DNA of 64,000 bases from an uncultured Kordiimonas sp. (GTDB lineage Bacteria; Pseudomonadota; Alphaproteobacteria; Sphingomonadales; Kordiimonadaceae), in contig CANNDZ010000001.1 in NCBI GenBank assembly GCA_947503575.1, positions 620,001 to 684,000 on the forward strand, given 5' to 3'. Of this stretch, positions 1 to 8,866 are shown in pieces (positions within the stretch are counted from its first letter, which is position 1; each line of letters opens with the position of its first letter). The notes under the pieces were generated by a model. That model was not told where the DNA came from, did not search any database, and saw only the letters and a list, made by a program, of their open reading frames with translations. The translations under genes and the position numbers were made by a program.

Positions 1-1567
1 CCTGACCAAAGTCAACGCCGAGTGACTTAAGAAAATCTGCCTGAAAACGGTTTTCCACATGCTCGCCAATGGTCTTGATGCCCAGGTCGCGGCATAGCCT
101 TACAATAGAAAGCAGGAATGTCGGTTTATAGCCAGGTGTGCTTATATCCTTGATGTATGCGCCGTCGATTTTGACATAATCGACATTGAAAGCCCGCAGG
201 TAATGGTACCCCGACGCCCCGCTACCAAAGTCGTCCAGGCACACCCTGTATCCAGCAGTTTTCAGGTCATTCAGAATGGTTTCTGCCCGCTCCATATTCT
301 GGATAGCTTTGGTTTCCGTTAGCTCCAGCACGATATCGCGGGACACATCTTTTGCGCTGTTCAAAAGAGCGACAAATTCGTCAATGAAACGCTCACTTTC
401 CAGGGTTTGACCGGACAGATTGACCGCCAGATTCAACGGTTCGCCCAAGCGTTTCATTTTGCGCACATAGTCAATGGCCTTTTTACACAGTGCGATGTCA
501 AATTCTTCGATCAGGCCCACATCTTCTGCAAAGCCGATAACATCGCGCGGGGCTTTTTGGTCCAGTTTGCCATCAAATCTGCTAAGAACCTCGTTATGAT
601 GCACATCACCGGTTTGCAAGGATATTACGGGCTGAAAGGCCATTTTAAACGACCCGCTTTCTATCATCGAACGCAGGCTGGTTACACGCTGTTTGGCCTC
701 AACCGCCATCCCGTCATACGCTGCGGTCAATTGGCTGAAATCGACAGACGCTGAATCCTCACAAAATTTGGATAATACATACGAGAGGGTGCGCAGTATC
801 TGGTCTTCCGACATGTCATTATCGGCTGACAGGGTGGACACTGCGGTTTTCAGTTCCACATTGCTGTCAACGTTTTTCAGGCTTTCGCCTATATACTCGC
901 CGTCCCCCTGACTGCGGTGCAGGAAGGCGAAATGCTTGTCGCCAACTTTTCCTGCGATCTGCCCGTCAACGGATATGGTTTTCAACTGCGCTGCCAGTCG
1001 CCCCACCAAACTATCAGCAAACTTGGCCCCAAATTTCTGTTTTGCTTCGTCAATGCCATCAATTTCGACAGCCGTCATATACAGGCTGCTGCCAACGCTT
1101 TTATCAGCCATCGTGGTGGCAGCCAGGTCCAAAAACCCATCTCGCGTTAGTAGGCCGGTTTCCTTGTCGATAGACTGTTCGCCGACCCCACCGCCCAATG
1201 GGGCGGAACGCAGCGCAATGAATGTGCGGCTGTCACGTCCCGGCATATGAAGGCCAAACAGCCGAAGCGCAAAATTGTGGCCTGTGTTACCCTTGAAGCG
1301 CAGGGGGATCGGCCCCAATCGTCCCTTATGTTCAAGGTGCATTTTTAATGCAGTGAACACTTCCCGGTCATCTTCGTCTATCAACTCATAAATGGAAGTA
1401 CCGACATGACTGGCATTCTGTGTGTCGGTGCTGACTTTTTCAACAGCACCCCCTTCAAACAGTATTGTACCTTTGGCGTCGACCTCGAAAAAAATCTCTG
1501 CTGCTGCAAAGGCAAAGGCGACAAAACGCTCTCGTTCTTTCCGCAATTCGTCAATCACTGCTGACAT
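1..1567 (-). CDS. PAS / degenerate GGDEF / EAL domain protein, 3' end cut by window
   Basis: Likely cyclic-di-GMP phosphodiesterase. I translated the minus strand from ATG at 1567, which is preceded by a G-rich Shine-Dalgarno; the frame stays open to base 1, about 522 residues, so the C-terminus is missing. Residues about 1-110 look like a PAS domain (the KGTILFEGG region). The middle third is a GGDEF fold in which the signature reads VGDKH, so cyclase activity is unlikely. The EAL domain follows, with EVLSR in place of EALLR, the NLAVNLSG asparagine, ELTETK, DDFGSG, VKIDG, a GEHVE glutamate and a final GVDFGQ, so the metal and catalytic residues appear present. No transmembrane segment is visible, so it is probably cytosolic. 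Degenerate GGDEF domains in such fusions often act as allosteric sensors; that role is inferred here. Confidence 0.88.
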   Translation of the reverse strand, partial: MSAVIDELRKERERFVAFAFAAAEIFFEVDAKGTILFEGGAVEKVSTDTQNASHVGTSIYELIDEDDREVFTALKMHLEHKGRLGPIPLRFKGNTGHNFALRLFGLHMPGRDSRTFIALRSAPLGGGVGEQSIDKETGLLTRDGFLDLAATTMADKSVGSSLYMTAVEIDGIDEAKQKFGAKFADSLVGRLAAQLKTISVDGQIAGKVGDKHFAFLHRSQGDGEYIGESLKNVDSNVELKTAVSTLSADNDMSEDQILRTLSYVLSKFCEDSASVDFSQLTAAYDGMAVEAKQRVTSLRSMIESGSFKMAFQPVISLQTGDVHHNEVLSRFDGKLDQKAPRDVIGFAEDVGLIEEFDIALCKKAIDYVRKMKRLGEPLNLAVNLSGQTLESERFIDEFVALLNSAKDVSRDIVLELTETKAIQNMERAETILNDLKTAGYRVCLDDFGSGASGYHYLRAFNVDYVKIDGAYIKDISTPGYKPTFLLSIVRLCRDLGIKTIGEHVENRFQADFLKSLGVDFGQ

Positions 1568-1806
1568 GAAACCCCCACGTGTTTTTTTACCGGCTATTGG
1601 CTATCAACGAACCCTGCCATATAGGGCGTTAGCTTTACGCACCACCTGGCAAAGTGCAAATGCATTTCTGGTCAACCGCACGTTTTTGAAACGTTTACGA
1701 TACTAGGGCTTGCATCAGGCTGCACCCTTGCTAGGCTTTTGCAAACTTAACATGGTGCTGTAACCTAAGAGTTAACAGGATGCACAAATTTTCGGGGAGT
1801 TTAATC

Positions 1807-3912
1807 ATGGCCATGAACCATCTGATTGCGGGTATCCGCCCGCGTGTTGCCGACCGGGCACGAGGCGATGCATTGAGCGTTGTTTTCGCGGCCGCGCTGG
1901 CTTTTGGTGGGACAGCCGCATATGCGGACGTTGCTGAGCCAGTGCCTGGCGGTCTTGCTTATGAGGATGTTTTCAACCTTGAGTATGCAACAGGTCCGCG
2001 CATAGCACCGGATGGTCAACGTGTTGTGTATGAACGAAGGTCCATGGATATCATGACAGACCGCGTTCGCTCCAACATCTGGACCGTTGACCTTGATGGC
2101 GGCAATCACCGCCCTATTTTGTCAGGTAAAACCAATTACCGGATGCCGCGTTTTTCGCCTGATGGTACGCGGATGGCGTATCTGTCCAGCGTTGAAGGTA
2201 AAACCCAAATCTATGTGCGCTGGCTCGATAGTGGTGCCACCGCTCGTGTGACAGACCTGGAGCGTGCGCCCGCTAACCTCAGCTGGTCACCCGACGGCAA
2301 GCATCTTGCCTTTTCCATGTTTACGCCGACACCGGGGCCATCTTTCTTTTCCCTGCCGCGCAAACCTGCGGGCGCAAAATGGGCAGGCACGGCCAAAGTA
2401 ATCGACCAGATGACATACCGTTTCGATGGTGCCGGTTATATACCAACAGGTTTTACCCATATTTACGTTGTACCTGCAGACGGGGGGTCACCGCGTCAAA
2501 TCACCAGCGGCAATTTCAACCATCGCGGCACTATTGGCTGGATGCCTGATTCGAGCGCCATTCTAGTGTCGGCCAATCGCTATGACGATTGGGAGACGAA
2601 CCCGAGAGAAAGCGAAATCTACGCATTTGCCTTAACCGGCGGTGCTGTGACCCAGCTAACGCGGCGTGCAGGGCCTGATGCAAACCCGGTTGTATCGCCT
2701 GACGGCCAGCGCATCGCCTTCACCGGCAATGACGAAAATGGTCTGAGCCAGCAAAATGCTGCGCTGTATGTCATGAACCTGGACGGCAGTAATGTGCAGA
2801 ACCTGACACCGACGCTGGACCGGGGTGTCAACAACGTGCAGTGGAACGCAGATGGCACTGGCCTTTATTATTCCTATAATAATGCAGGTAAAAAGCTCGT
2901 TGCTTTCACCAATCTTGCCGGTAATGGCCGCATTTTAACGGATGCACTGGGGGGCACTACACTGGGCCGCCCCTATGCCAGTGGCACCTACCGTGCAGCA
3001 CCTGATGGCAGGTTGGTTTACACCGCTCGCAAAATCGACCGGCCGGGTGACCTTGCTGTGATCGACAGAATTGGCAGTGTTACCCAGCTTACCCAGCTTA
3101 ATGAAGATGTGCTTGGTCAGCGGGCTATGGGCCAGGTAGAGCGCATTACCGCTGCATCCAGTTTTGATGGCCGGGAGGTGGAAGGCTGGATTGTCCGCCC
3201 TGCAAACTTCGACCCCTCGAAGCAATACCCCATGATTCTGGAAATCCACGGCGGGCCGCACACGGCTTATGGCCCCGGCTTCAGCACCGAAGTGCAATTA
3301 ATGGCATCGCAAGGCTACGTGGTTCTCTATACTAACCCGCGGGGCAGCACGTCATACGGCGCTGATTTTGCGAACCTCATTCATCAAAATTATCCCAGTC
3401 AGGATTATGACGATATGATGGATTTGGTGGATGCAACGATTAACAAAGGCTCGATTGATCCGGGTCAGCTTTATGTTACCGGGGGCTCTGGCGGCGGTGT
3501 GTTAACCGCTTGGATTGTCGGCAAAACCAACAGATTCCGCGCGGCTGTTGTTGCCAAGCCGGTGATCAACTGGGCGAGTTTTGTGCTGACCGCAGATATC
3601 AGCCCGAGTGTGACTAAATACTGGTTCCCTGATATGCCGTGGAACGCGCCTGACCATTACTGGCAGCGATCACCCCTGTCATTGGTGGGTAACGTCAGCA
3701 CGCCGACCATGCTGCTGACCGGCGAGGATGATTATCGTACGCCTATGTCAGAGACCGAGCAGTATTATAAAGCTCTGAAACTGCAAAAGGTGCCAACCGC
3801 GATGGTGCGCATTCCGGGCTCAGGCCATGGTATTGCGGGTAGGCCATCTAATCTGGTGCAGAAAATTGGCAATATACTGGGGTGGTTCAAGGAACACTCT
3901 GGCGCCGATTAG
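1807..3912 (+). CDS. Secreted S9-family prolyl oligopeptidase / acylaminoacyl-peptidase
   Basis: Serine peptidase that cleaves short peptides, predicted to act in the periplasm. The frame opens at ATG 1780, but GGGGAG at 1794-1799 sits 7 bases before ATG 1807, so I use 1807 (701 residues). A signal peptide ending near AAYA is present (about residues 1-40). Next come TolB/WD40-like propeller repeats with several SPDG motifs (SPDGTR, SPDGKH, SPDGQR). The C-terminal alpha/beta hydrolase domain holds the nucleophile in GGSGGG (Ser about 561), the acid in GEDDYRTP (about 641) and the histidine in GSGHG (about 675), so the triad is complete. Length fits S9C enzymes. It converges with the amidohydrolase gene and shares a terminator with it. 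Exact substrate preference cannot be read from sequence. Confidence 0.93.
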   Translation: MAMNHLIAGIRPRVADRARGDALSVVFAAALAFGGTAAYADVAEPVPGGLAYEDVFNLEYATGPRIAPDGQRVVYERRSMDIMTDRVRSNIWTVDLDGGNHRPILSGKTNYRMPRFSPDGTRMAYLSSVEGKTQIYVRWLDSGATARVTDLERAPANLSWSPDGKHLAFSMFTPTPGPSFFSLPRKPAGAKWAGTAKVIDQMTYRFDGAGYIPTGFTHIYVVPADGGSPRQITSGNFNHRGTIGWMPDSSAILVSANRYDDWETNPRESEIYAFALTGGAVTQLTRRAGPDANPVVSPDGQRIAFTGNDENGLSQQNAALYVMNLDGSNVQNLTPTLDRGVNNVQWNADGTGLYYSYNNAGKKLVAFTNLAGNGRILTDALGGTTLGRPYASGTYRAAPDGRLVYTARKIDRPGDLAVIDRIGSVTQLTQLNEDVLGQRAMGQVERITAASSFDGREVEGWIVRPANFDPSKQYPMILEIHGGPHTAYGPGFSTEVQLMASQGYVVLYTNPRGSTSYGADFANLIHQNYPSQDYDDMMDLVDATINKGSIDPGQLYVTGGSGGGVLTAWIVGKTNRFRAAVVAKPVINWASFVLTADISPSVTKYWFPDMPWNAPDHYWQRSPLSLVGNVSTPTMLLTGEDDYRTPMSETEQYYKALKLQKVPTAMVRIPGSGHGIAGRPSNLVQKIGNILGWFKEHSGAD

Positions 3913-3950
3913 GTTGGTAAAATTACCAAATGAGCGGAAGCCAAAGGCAT

Positions 3951-3984
3951 AAAAAAGGGCCCCAAAACGGGGCCCTTTCTTTTT
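3951..3984. terminator. Bidirectional rho-independent terminator between S9 peptidase and amidohydrolase
   Basis: GGGCCCC at 3957-3963 pairs with GGGGCCC at 3969-3975 across a 5-base loop. An A tract lies on the left and a T-rich tract on the right, so the hairpin can stop transcription from both convergent genes. It reaches to the amidohydrolase stop codon. Confidence 0.9.
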
Positions 3985-5701
3985 AAGGGGCCTGATAGAC
4001 GATGTCGCCATCAACGATGGTTAAAAGTGCGCGCCCTTTTGGAATTTCTGATTCTGCAACCGTCATCAGGTCGATGTTAAATGCGGTGAAATCAGCTTTT
4101 TTGCCAACCGCGATGGACCCGATGTCTTCTTCTGCAAAAGATGCCATGGCAGGCCACAGGGTGAACATTTTGAGCGCCTCAGCCCGCGTGAGGGCTTCCT
4201 CTGGTCGCCAGTTTTCCCCTTGAAAGCCGTTCAGGTCACGTCGTGCAGTGGCGGCATAATATTCGATCAATGGGTCGCCGCGCTCTACAGGCGCATCAGA
4301 CCCACCCGCGATAATCACGCCGGTATCCAGGAAGCTTTGCCACGCATAAGCACCCTTAAGCCGGTCTTCGCCCAACCGGTCCGGTGCAAAATGCAGGTCG
4401 CCAATGGCGTGACTTGGTTGCATGGACGGGATCACCCCAAGCTCGGCATATCGGGGGATATCATCCGGGTGCACAATCTGGGTGTGCTCGTCGCGCCAGC
4501 GCGGCGTGGGCACCGCGCGGTCAAATGTTGGCACTGTGTTGAAGGCTTGTTCAAACCAGTCCAGTAATTGCCGATTACCAAGATCGCCGATGGCATGCAT
4601 ATTGATTTGAATGCCTTGCCGCAGTGCTGTTTCCAGCAGCGGCAGAACGTCTTCGGCTTTGGATAGCAGCAGGCCTGATGTATTTGCATCAGTGTAAGGT
4701 TCAATAAGTGCCGCCCCGCGTGAGCCCAGCGCCCCGTCCATATAGAGTTTAATAGCGCGTGTGACGATGCGGTTGTTTGCACTTGAGCGTGCGCCGCCAG
4801 TAAACAGGTTGGGTGCATCACCTGCGTTGATGGAATTATACACCCGGATTGGCACGTCGCCGCGGTCAGACAAGGCTTCCAGCAGTTCCACTTCCTGCCA
4901 TGATACAGACATGTTGTGGACGCCGGTCCAGCCATAACTGCTGTAAACGCGCCCCCCGACCAAAAGTTGTTCTGCCACATCGTCACGGGTTGGGACAGGA
5001 ATGAGGGTGTTGACCAGGTCCATGGCGGCGTCGATCAGCATGCCGTTCGGTTCGTCCAGGGCATTTTTTTGAATGGCACCGCCGAAGGGTGCCTCTGTGG
5101 ACCCTGAAATATTGGCCGCTGTTAGCGCTGCGCTGTTAACAACCGCCGCGTGGCCATCTGCGCGAAACAAAATGACCGGTCTGTCTGGCACAATATCATC
5201 CAAATCCCAGCGCGAGGGAAACCGGCCTTCCGGCCAATGCGTTTCAATCCAGCCGCGCCCAACCACAACAGGTTGGTCTGTGTTGTCAGCGGCATATTGC
5301 GCCAGTGCCTGCTGGAAAGCGTCAAGGGAGGCTGTGCCCTCGAGGTTGAGGGTTAGCTCCCGCGCGCCAATGCCTGACAAGTGCGCATGCGCGTCGGTAA
5401 AGCCCGGATACAGCGTGCCGCCATCCAGGCTAAGAACAGTTGTATTTGCCGTTACATAGCTTTCTGCATCAGCCCGAGAGCCGACATAAAGGATGCGCCC
5501 GTCTTTAACCGCGACAGCCTCTGCCGTTGGGCCGCTGTCTTCGGCGGTGTATATTGTGCCGCCCCAAATTACCATGTCAGCAACGATAAAGGGCTCGTCC
5601 ACGAGTGGCGCATTGACGGCGGCGTCTTGCGCCGTGGTGGCTGCAAGCGACCCAACAATAATGGCCGCTGCAGTGAAAAAACTTTTGAAAACCAGCTTCA
5701 T
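3983..5701 (-). CDS. Secreted amidohydrolase, YtcJ-like (amidohydrolase family 3)
   Basis: Metal-dependent hydrolase of the amidohydrolase superfamily, substrate unknown. A longer frame reaches 5767, but ATG 5701 has GGGAGAG about 7 bases upstream and begins a clear signal peptide (MKLVFKSFF, then a hydrophobic stretch ending ATTAQ). The mature protein is therefore probably periplasmic. Metal-site motifs are visible: DAHAHLSGIG near residue 105, HAIGDLGNR in the second half, and GGSDAPVERGDP near the end, as in YtcJ/NfdA-type proteins. The length, 572 residues with the leader, is normal for the family. It converges on the S9 peptidase gene, and both being secreted hydrolases suggests scavenging of peptides or amides, which is inference. 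Formamide- or amide-cleaving activity of family members cannot be assumed here. Confidence 0.9.
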   Translation of the reverse strand: MKLVFKSFFTAAAIIVGSLAATTAQDAAVNAPLVDEPFIVADMVIWGGTIYTAEDSGPTAEAVAVKDGRILYVGSRADAESYVTANTTVLSLDGGTLYPGFTDAHAHLSGIGARELTLNLEGTASLDAFQQALAQYAADNTDQPVVVGRGWIETHWPEGRFPSRWDLDDIVPDRPVILFRADGHAAVVNSAALTAANISGSTEAPFGGAIQKNALDEPNGMLIDAAMDLVNTLIPVPTRDDVAEQLLVGGRVYSSYGWTGVHNMSVSWQEVELLEALSDRGDVPIRVYNSINAGDAPNLFTGGARSSANNRIVTRAIKLYMDGALGSRGAALIEPYTDANTSGLLLSKAEDVLPLLETALRQGIQINMHAIGDLGNRQLLDWFEQAFNTVPTFDRAVPTPRWRDEHTQIVHPDDIPRYAELGVIPSMQPSHAIGDLHFAPDRLGEDRLKGAYAWQSFLDTGVIIAGGSDAPVERGDPLIEYYAATARRDLNGFQGENWRPEEALTRAEALKMFTLWPAMASFAEEDIGSIAVGKKADFTAFNIDLMTVAESEIPKGRALLTIVDGDIVYQAP

Positions 5702-5820
5702 AACGAACTCTCCCTTAACCGCTATGCTAGGCTTGGTCACTTTCTTGTCAAGCGTCGAAACTTGCACCGGTCGACCGAAACAGGCAGAATAGCTGATAAC
5801 TATATGTGGATGGAGTGGTC

Positions 5821-7176
5821 ATGCGCAGCGCCCTTGTTGCCTTGCTTATATTTGTCTGGATCCCGGTTATGCTGTTCAAGCCGCATATCGGTGTGTTGGT
5901 GTGGAGCTGGGTGTCACATATGAACCCCCACACTCATACCTTTGGCTTTGCAAACAGCTTCCCTTTTCTGGTTATTGTCGGGGTTCTGACAGCCGCTGGA
6001 ATGGTGTTTTCGCGTGAACAGAAAAGCTTTCCGCCGCATCCTATCCTGATCATCGTTCTAATTTATGTGTTCTGGACGATTGTTACATACTCGTTCGCGT
6101 TTGAACCGACGATCGGCAAGCCGAAGATAATACAATTCATGAAAATGATTGCCTTTGCCATGGTGTCTGTCGTGGTGATGCAATCGCCGAACCGGCTGAA
6201 GGGCTTTTTCTATGTGATGGTCATCTCATTGATGTTTATCGCCGTCAAAGGAGGTGCCTTTACGCTTATGACCGGTGGCGGCAACCGCGTGCAGGGCGCG
6301 GGCGGCATGATGAGTGACAATAATCAGCTTGCCATGGCGATGGCTATGTTGTTCCCGCTGGCGCTGTATCTGGTCAAGCATCATCATCACAAGATATTCA
6401 AATGGCCCGCCATTGTTGCGGCAACAATGGTGCCGTTTGCCGCCATTGGTACGCAGTCCAGGGGCGGGTTTGTGGCGCTGGGCGCCGTGTTTTTCATGCT
6501 GCTCCTGAAAAGTAAGCGCAAATTCATCATATTAGCCGTTAGCGTTCCTCTTGCGGTCGGTGCTGTTGCGTTTATGCCTGACAGCTGGAAAGCGCGTATG
6601 CAATCCACGGAAAACGCTACCGAGGATGACAGCTTTATCGGGCGTGTGGCCATGTGGAAGTTTTCTACCAATCTTGCTGCAGACCACCCGGTTGAGGGGG
6701 GCGGGTTTGACGTTTTCTATGTTCGGCATATGGGCCTTGCAGAAAAATACATGCCTGCCGGCTACCGTATGAAGGCACCGCATTCCATTTATTTCGAGGT
6801 GCTGGGCGAGCATGGCTATGTTGGCTTGTTCGTGTTCCTGACCATGTTGTTTACCGGGTATTACGCCGCCGGTACCAATGCCAAAATGTTCCGAAAATAT
6901 AAGGAAACTGAATGGGTGGGGGATATGTCGTCTGCTATCCAGCTCAGTTTCATTGGCTATGCTGTTGGCGGTCTGACAGTGAACATTGCTGCCTTTGACT
7001 TCTTCTACCATTTGCTGATCACTGTTGTGCTGTGCCGAATTGTGGGTGACCGGTTGGTCGAAAAAGGCGTCACCAAAGTCGAGAAAACAGGTATTCTGGC
7101 ACCCAAGTCCAAGGGTAAATGGAAACCGCCGGGGCAAGGTGTCCGACCACAACCTGCCGAGCGCGTTTTAGGATAG
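5821..7176 (+). CDS. O-antigen-ligase-like membrane protein, exosortase A-associated type
   Basis: Polytopic Wzy/WaaL-like glycosyl ligase. ATG 5821 is chosen over 5806 because GGAG lies at 5812-5815, 5 bases before it. The N-terminus (about 90 residues, with KPHIGVLVWSWVSHMNPHTHTFGFA) matches what I recall of the probable O-glycosylation ligase family TIGR03097 (DUF5935 plus Wzy_C). About ten hydrophobic segments follow. A periplasmic loop around residues 285-330 carries GRVAMWKFS and the GGGFDVFYVRH region, typical of the ligase domain, and KAPHSIYFEVLGEHG holds the conserved histidine. In other bacteria this family travels with exosortase/PEP-CTERM or EPS genes. None is in this window, so it may belong to a polysaccharide pathway encoded elsewhere. 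Confidence 0.85.
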   Translation: MRSALVALLIFVWIPVMLFKPHIGVLVWSWVSHMNPHTHTFGFANSFPFLVIVGVLTAAGMVFSREQKSFPPHPILIIVLIYVFWTIVTYSFAFEPTIGKPKIIQFMKMIAFAMVSVVVMQSPNRLKGFFYVMVISLMFIAVKGGAFTLMTGGGNRVQGAGGMMSDNNQLAMAMAMLFPLALYLVKHHHHKIFKWPAIVAATMVPFAAIGTQSRGGFVALGAVFFMLLLKSKRKFIILAVSVPLAVGAVAFMPDSWKARMQSTENATEDDSFIGRVAMWKFSTNLAADHPVEGGGFDVFYVRHMGLAEKYMPAGYRMKAPHSIYFEVLGEHGYVGLFVFLTMLFTGYYAAGTNAKMFRKYKETEWVGDMSSAIQLSFIGYAVGGLTVNIAAFDFFYHLLITVVLCRIVGDRLVEKGVTKVEKTGILAPKSKGKWKPPGQGVRPQPAERVLG

Positions 7177-7199
7177 GTTCACACGGTTTTGAGGCTGCG

Positions 7200-7547
7200 C
7201 TATTGTTGCGCCTGGTCGTCTTTTTGATCCTGCTCGCCATCGATCAACACAGATAGGCTGCTATTTGACCGGCCGCGGCGCAAAAAGGCAATTAGTGCGC
7301 CGGTAAGGCCGCCAACAACAACAACAGCAGCAAAAATCATCGCTGCGGCAATGATCCATGTGCCCAGGCTGAATTCCCCCTCGCACCCGTTTTCACACAT
7401 CGCTGTGGTCGGGTCCCCAACGAAATACAGAAAGCCAAGCCACAAAAGCACGCTGGCCACAATCAGCCGGAGGATGAGCTTTACGGTCAGGAAGTTTTGT
7501 TTGCGGCGGTCCCGTTGCCGTTTTTTGATAAAAAGATTTTCAGACAT
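7200..7547 (-). CDS. Small two-TM membrane protein of unknown function
   Basis: Not recognised. The frame opens at 7580, but ATG 7547 (MSENLFIKKRQRDRR) gives a more natural start: a basic cytosolic tail, one hydrophobic helix (about residues 20-42), a short loop with two cysteines (CENGCEG), a second helix (about 58-82), and a polar tail rich in Asp and Gln. It has 115 residues. No strong Shine-Dalgarno is seen. It lies just downstream of pspF on the same strand with a 36-base gap, so it may be cotranscribed with it; a link to the envelope-stress locus is only inferred from position. Confidence 0.7.
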   Translation of the reverse strand: MSENLFIKKRQRDRRKQNFLTVKLILRLIVASVLLWLGFLYFVGDPTTAMCENGCEGEFSLGTWIIAAAMIFAAVVVVGGLTGALIAFLRRGRSNSSLSVLIDGEQDQKDDQAQQ

Positions 7548-7583
7548 GCGCGCACTATGAGCGCAGGTACGCGTTAGCACAAG

Positions 7584-8651
7584 TCACGAACCGATAAGCT
7601 GATGTTTTTTCAAGGCGTGGCGCAGCTGATCATAACTCATGTTAAGCCATTTGGCTGTGGCGCGTTGGTTGAAGCGATTGGCCTCTAACGCGGTTTCCAG
7701 AAGTTGTCGTTCGTGCGCCCGCATTGCTTCTTTATAATCCTGGTGGTCTGCCGGAGGTGGTGACAGGGCCGATGACGGCTGATTGCCAGCAGGGTGCGCA
7801 ATCGTGTTTGCTTTTGCGCCAGCGCCGATTGGCCCATGTGTTTCCGGGTTTTCCACTGGCGGTGCCGGTGGGCGGTAGGGGCTGTCAAATGGATCAAACA
7901 CAAGGCCGCACACCGGGGCTTCGCCGTCCCAGGCACAATAGACAGCGCGTTCAATCACATTCTTTAGCTCCCGAATATTGCCAGGCCAGTGGTGGTCCAT
8001 CATTTGCTCCATGGCGATGTCCGAAAACCCCGGAAAGGTTAACCATTCCAGTTCTCGCGCCATACCAATGCCAAAATGGTTGGCCAGCAGCATTATATCT
8101 TCGGGTCGCTCCCGTAGCGGCGGCACGGTGATAACGTCAAATGCCAACCGGTCCAGCAGGTCATGTCGAAACGCTCCGGCGTCGGCTGCCGCTGGCAGGT
8201 CGATATTGGTGGCACCCACCACGCGCACATCAACTTGTATGGTGTCGGTGCCACCCACCCTTTCAAATTCGCCGTATTCAATGACGCGCAGCAGTTTTTC
8301 CTGGGCTTGCATGGCCATGGTGCCAATTTCATCCAGAAACAGACTGCCTTTGTGCGCGGCTTCAAACCGCCCGGCCCTGCGGTTGCGCGCGCCGGTAAAG
8401 GCACCAGGCTCATACCCAAACAGTTCACTTTCCAGCAAGGTGGGCGCAAGTGCCGCACAGTTCATCTTCTGGAACACTTCGTTCCAGCGCTGCGACAGAA
8501 AGTGTAGACGCGCGGCAACCATCTCCTTGCCGGTGCCGCGTTCCCCGACCACCAAAAGCGGCCGATCAAGCGGGGCTGCACGGCTGACCTTATCCATCAA
8601 ATCAAGGAAAGCGGGCGATGTGCCAATAATCTGATCCGGTTGATTTACCAT
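7584..8651 (-). CDS. pspF: PspF, sigma-54 enhancer-binding activator of the psp operon
   Basis: AAA+ activator that remodels sigma-54 RNA polymerase at the pspA promoter. There is no receiver or GAF domain before the AAA+ domain, as in PspF. Motifs: Walker A GERGTGKE (about residues 37-44), the sigma-54 contact loop GAFTGA, Walker B SLFLDEIG, and the arginine-containing PPLRERPED region. The C-terminus (QRATAKWLNMSYDQLRHALKK) is a Fis-type helix-turn-helix. A Pro/Ala-rich linker of about 50 residues makes it a little longer (355 residues) than E. coli PspF. It is divergent from pspA, and the shared intergenic region carries a sigma-54 promoter and a candidate enhancer, so PspA inhibition of PspF, known in E. 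coli, probably applies. Confidence 0.95.
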   Translation of the reverse strand: MVNQPDQIIGTSPAFLDLMDKVSRAAPLDRPLLVVGERGTGKEMVAARLHFLSQRWNEVFQKMNCAALAPTLLESELFGYEPGAFTGARNRRAGRFEAAHKGSLFLDEIGTMAMQAQEKLLRVIEYGEFERVGGTDTIQVDVRVVGATNIDLPAAADAGAFRHDLLDRLAFDVITVPPLRERPEDIMLLANHFGIGMARELEWLTFPGFSDIAMEQMMDHHWPGNIRELKNVIERAVYCAWDGEAPVCGLVFDPFDSPYRPPAPPVENPETHGPIGAGAKANTIAHPAGNQPSSALSPPPADHQDYKEAMRAHERQLLETALEANRFNQRATAKWLNMSYDQLRHALKKHQLIGS

Positions 8652-8665
8652 ATTCCTAATATATG

Positions 8666-8701
8666 GCGTAAAATACTAATTATTAGCAATAATTTTTACG
8701 C
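8666..8701. promoter_or_regulatory. Candidate PspF enhancer (UAS), inverted repeat
   Basis: GCGTAAAA at 8666-8673 and TTTTACGC at 8694-8701 are perfect inverted arms around an AT-rich 20-bp centre. The element lies about 70-110 bases upstream of the -24 element of the pspA promoter and immediately upstream of pspF. This is the geometry of the PspF binding sites in E. coli, where they also mediate pspF autorepression. Binding here is inferred from position and symmetry. Confidence 0.5.
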
Positions 8702-8772
8702 GTGGAATTGAATTTCATGGAGGAATAGAAAAATATTCATATAAAACAATAGTTTATAAATTTTTAAAAAAC

Positions 8773-8788
8773 TGGCACACCTCCTGCT
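8773..8788 (+). promoter_or_regulatory. Sigma-54 (-24/-12) promoter of the psp operon
   Basis: The sequence TGGCAC, then five bases, then CTGCT has the invariant GG at 8774-8775 and GC at 8786-8787, exactly ten bases apart, as required by RpoN. Transcription should start near 8799. With pspF divergent and pspA downstream, this is the expected PspF-activated promoter. The long AT-rich stretch 8735-8772 just upstream could be an IHF site. Confidence 0.88.
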
Positions 8789-8866
8789 ACTACCTGCTGT
8801 GTTCACCCAAAAATGGGGGACACAATAATAAAAAGACAGCGAACCAGGATCAAAGGAACAATAAAA

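Noticed and set aside
6532-7152. 206-residue minus-strand ORF inside the O-ligase gene
   Set aside because: Antisense to a polytopic membrane protein with clear family match; composition rich in His and Cys without pattern.
7724-8634. Plus-strand ORFs of 135 and 218 residues across pspF
   Set aside because: pspF on the minus strand has complete AAA+ and HTH motifs.
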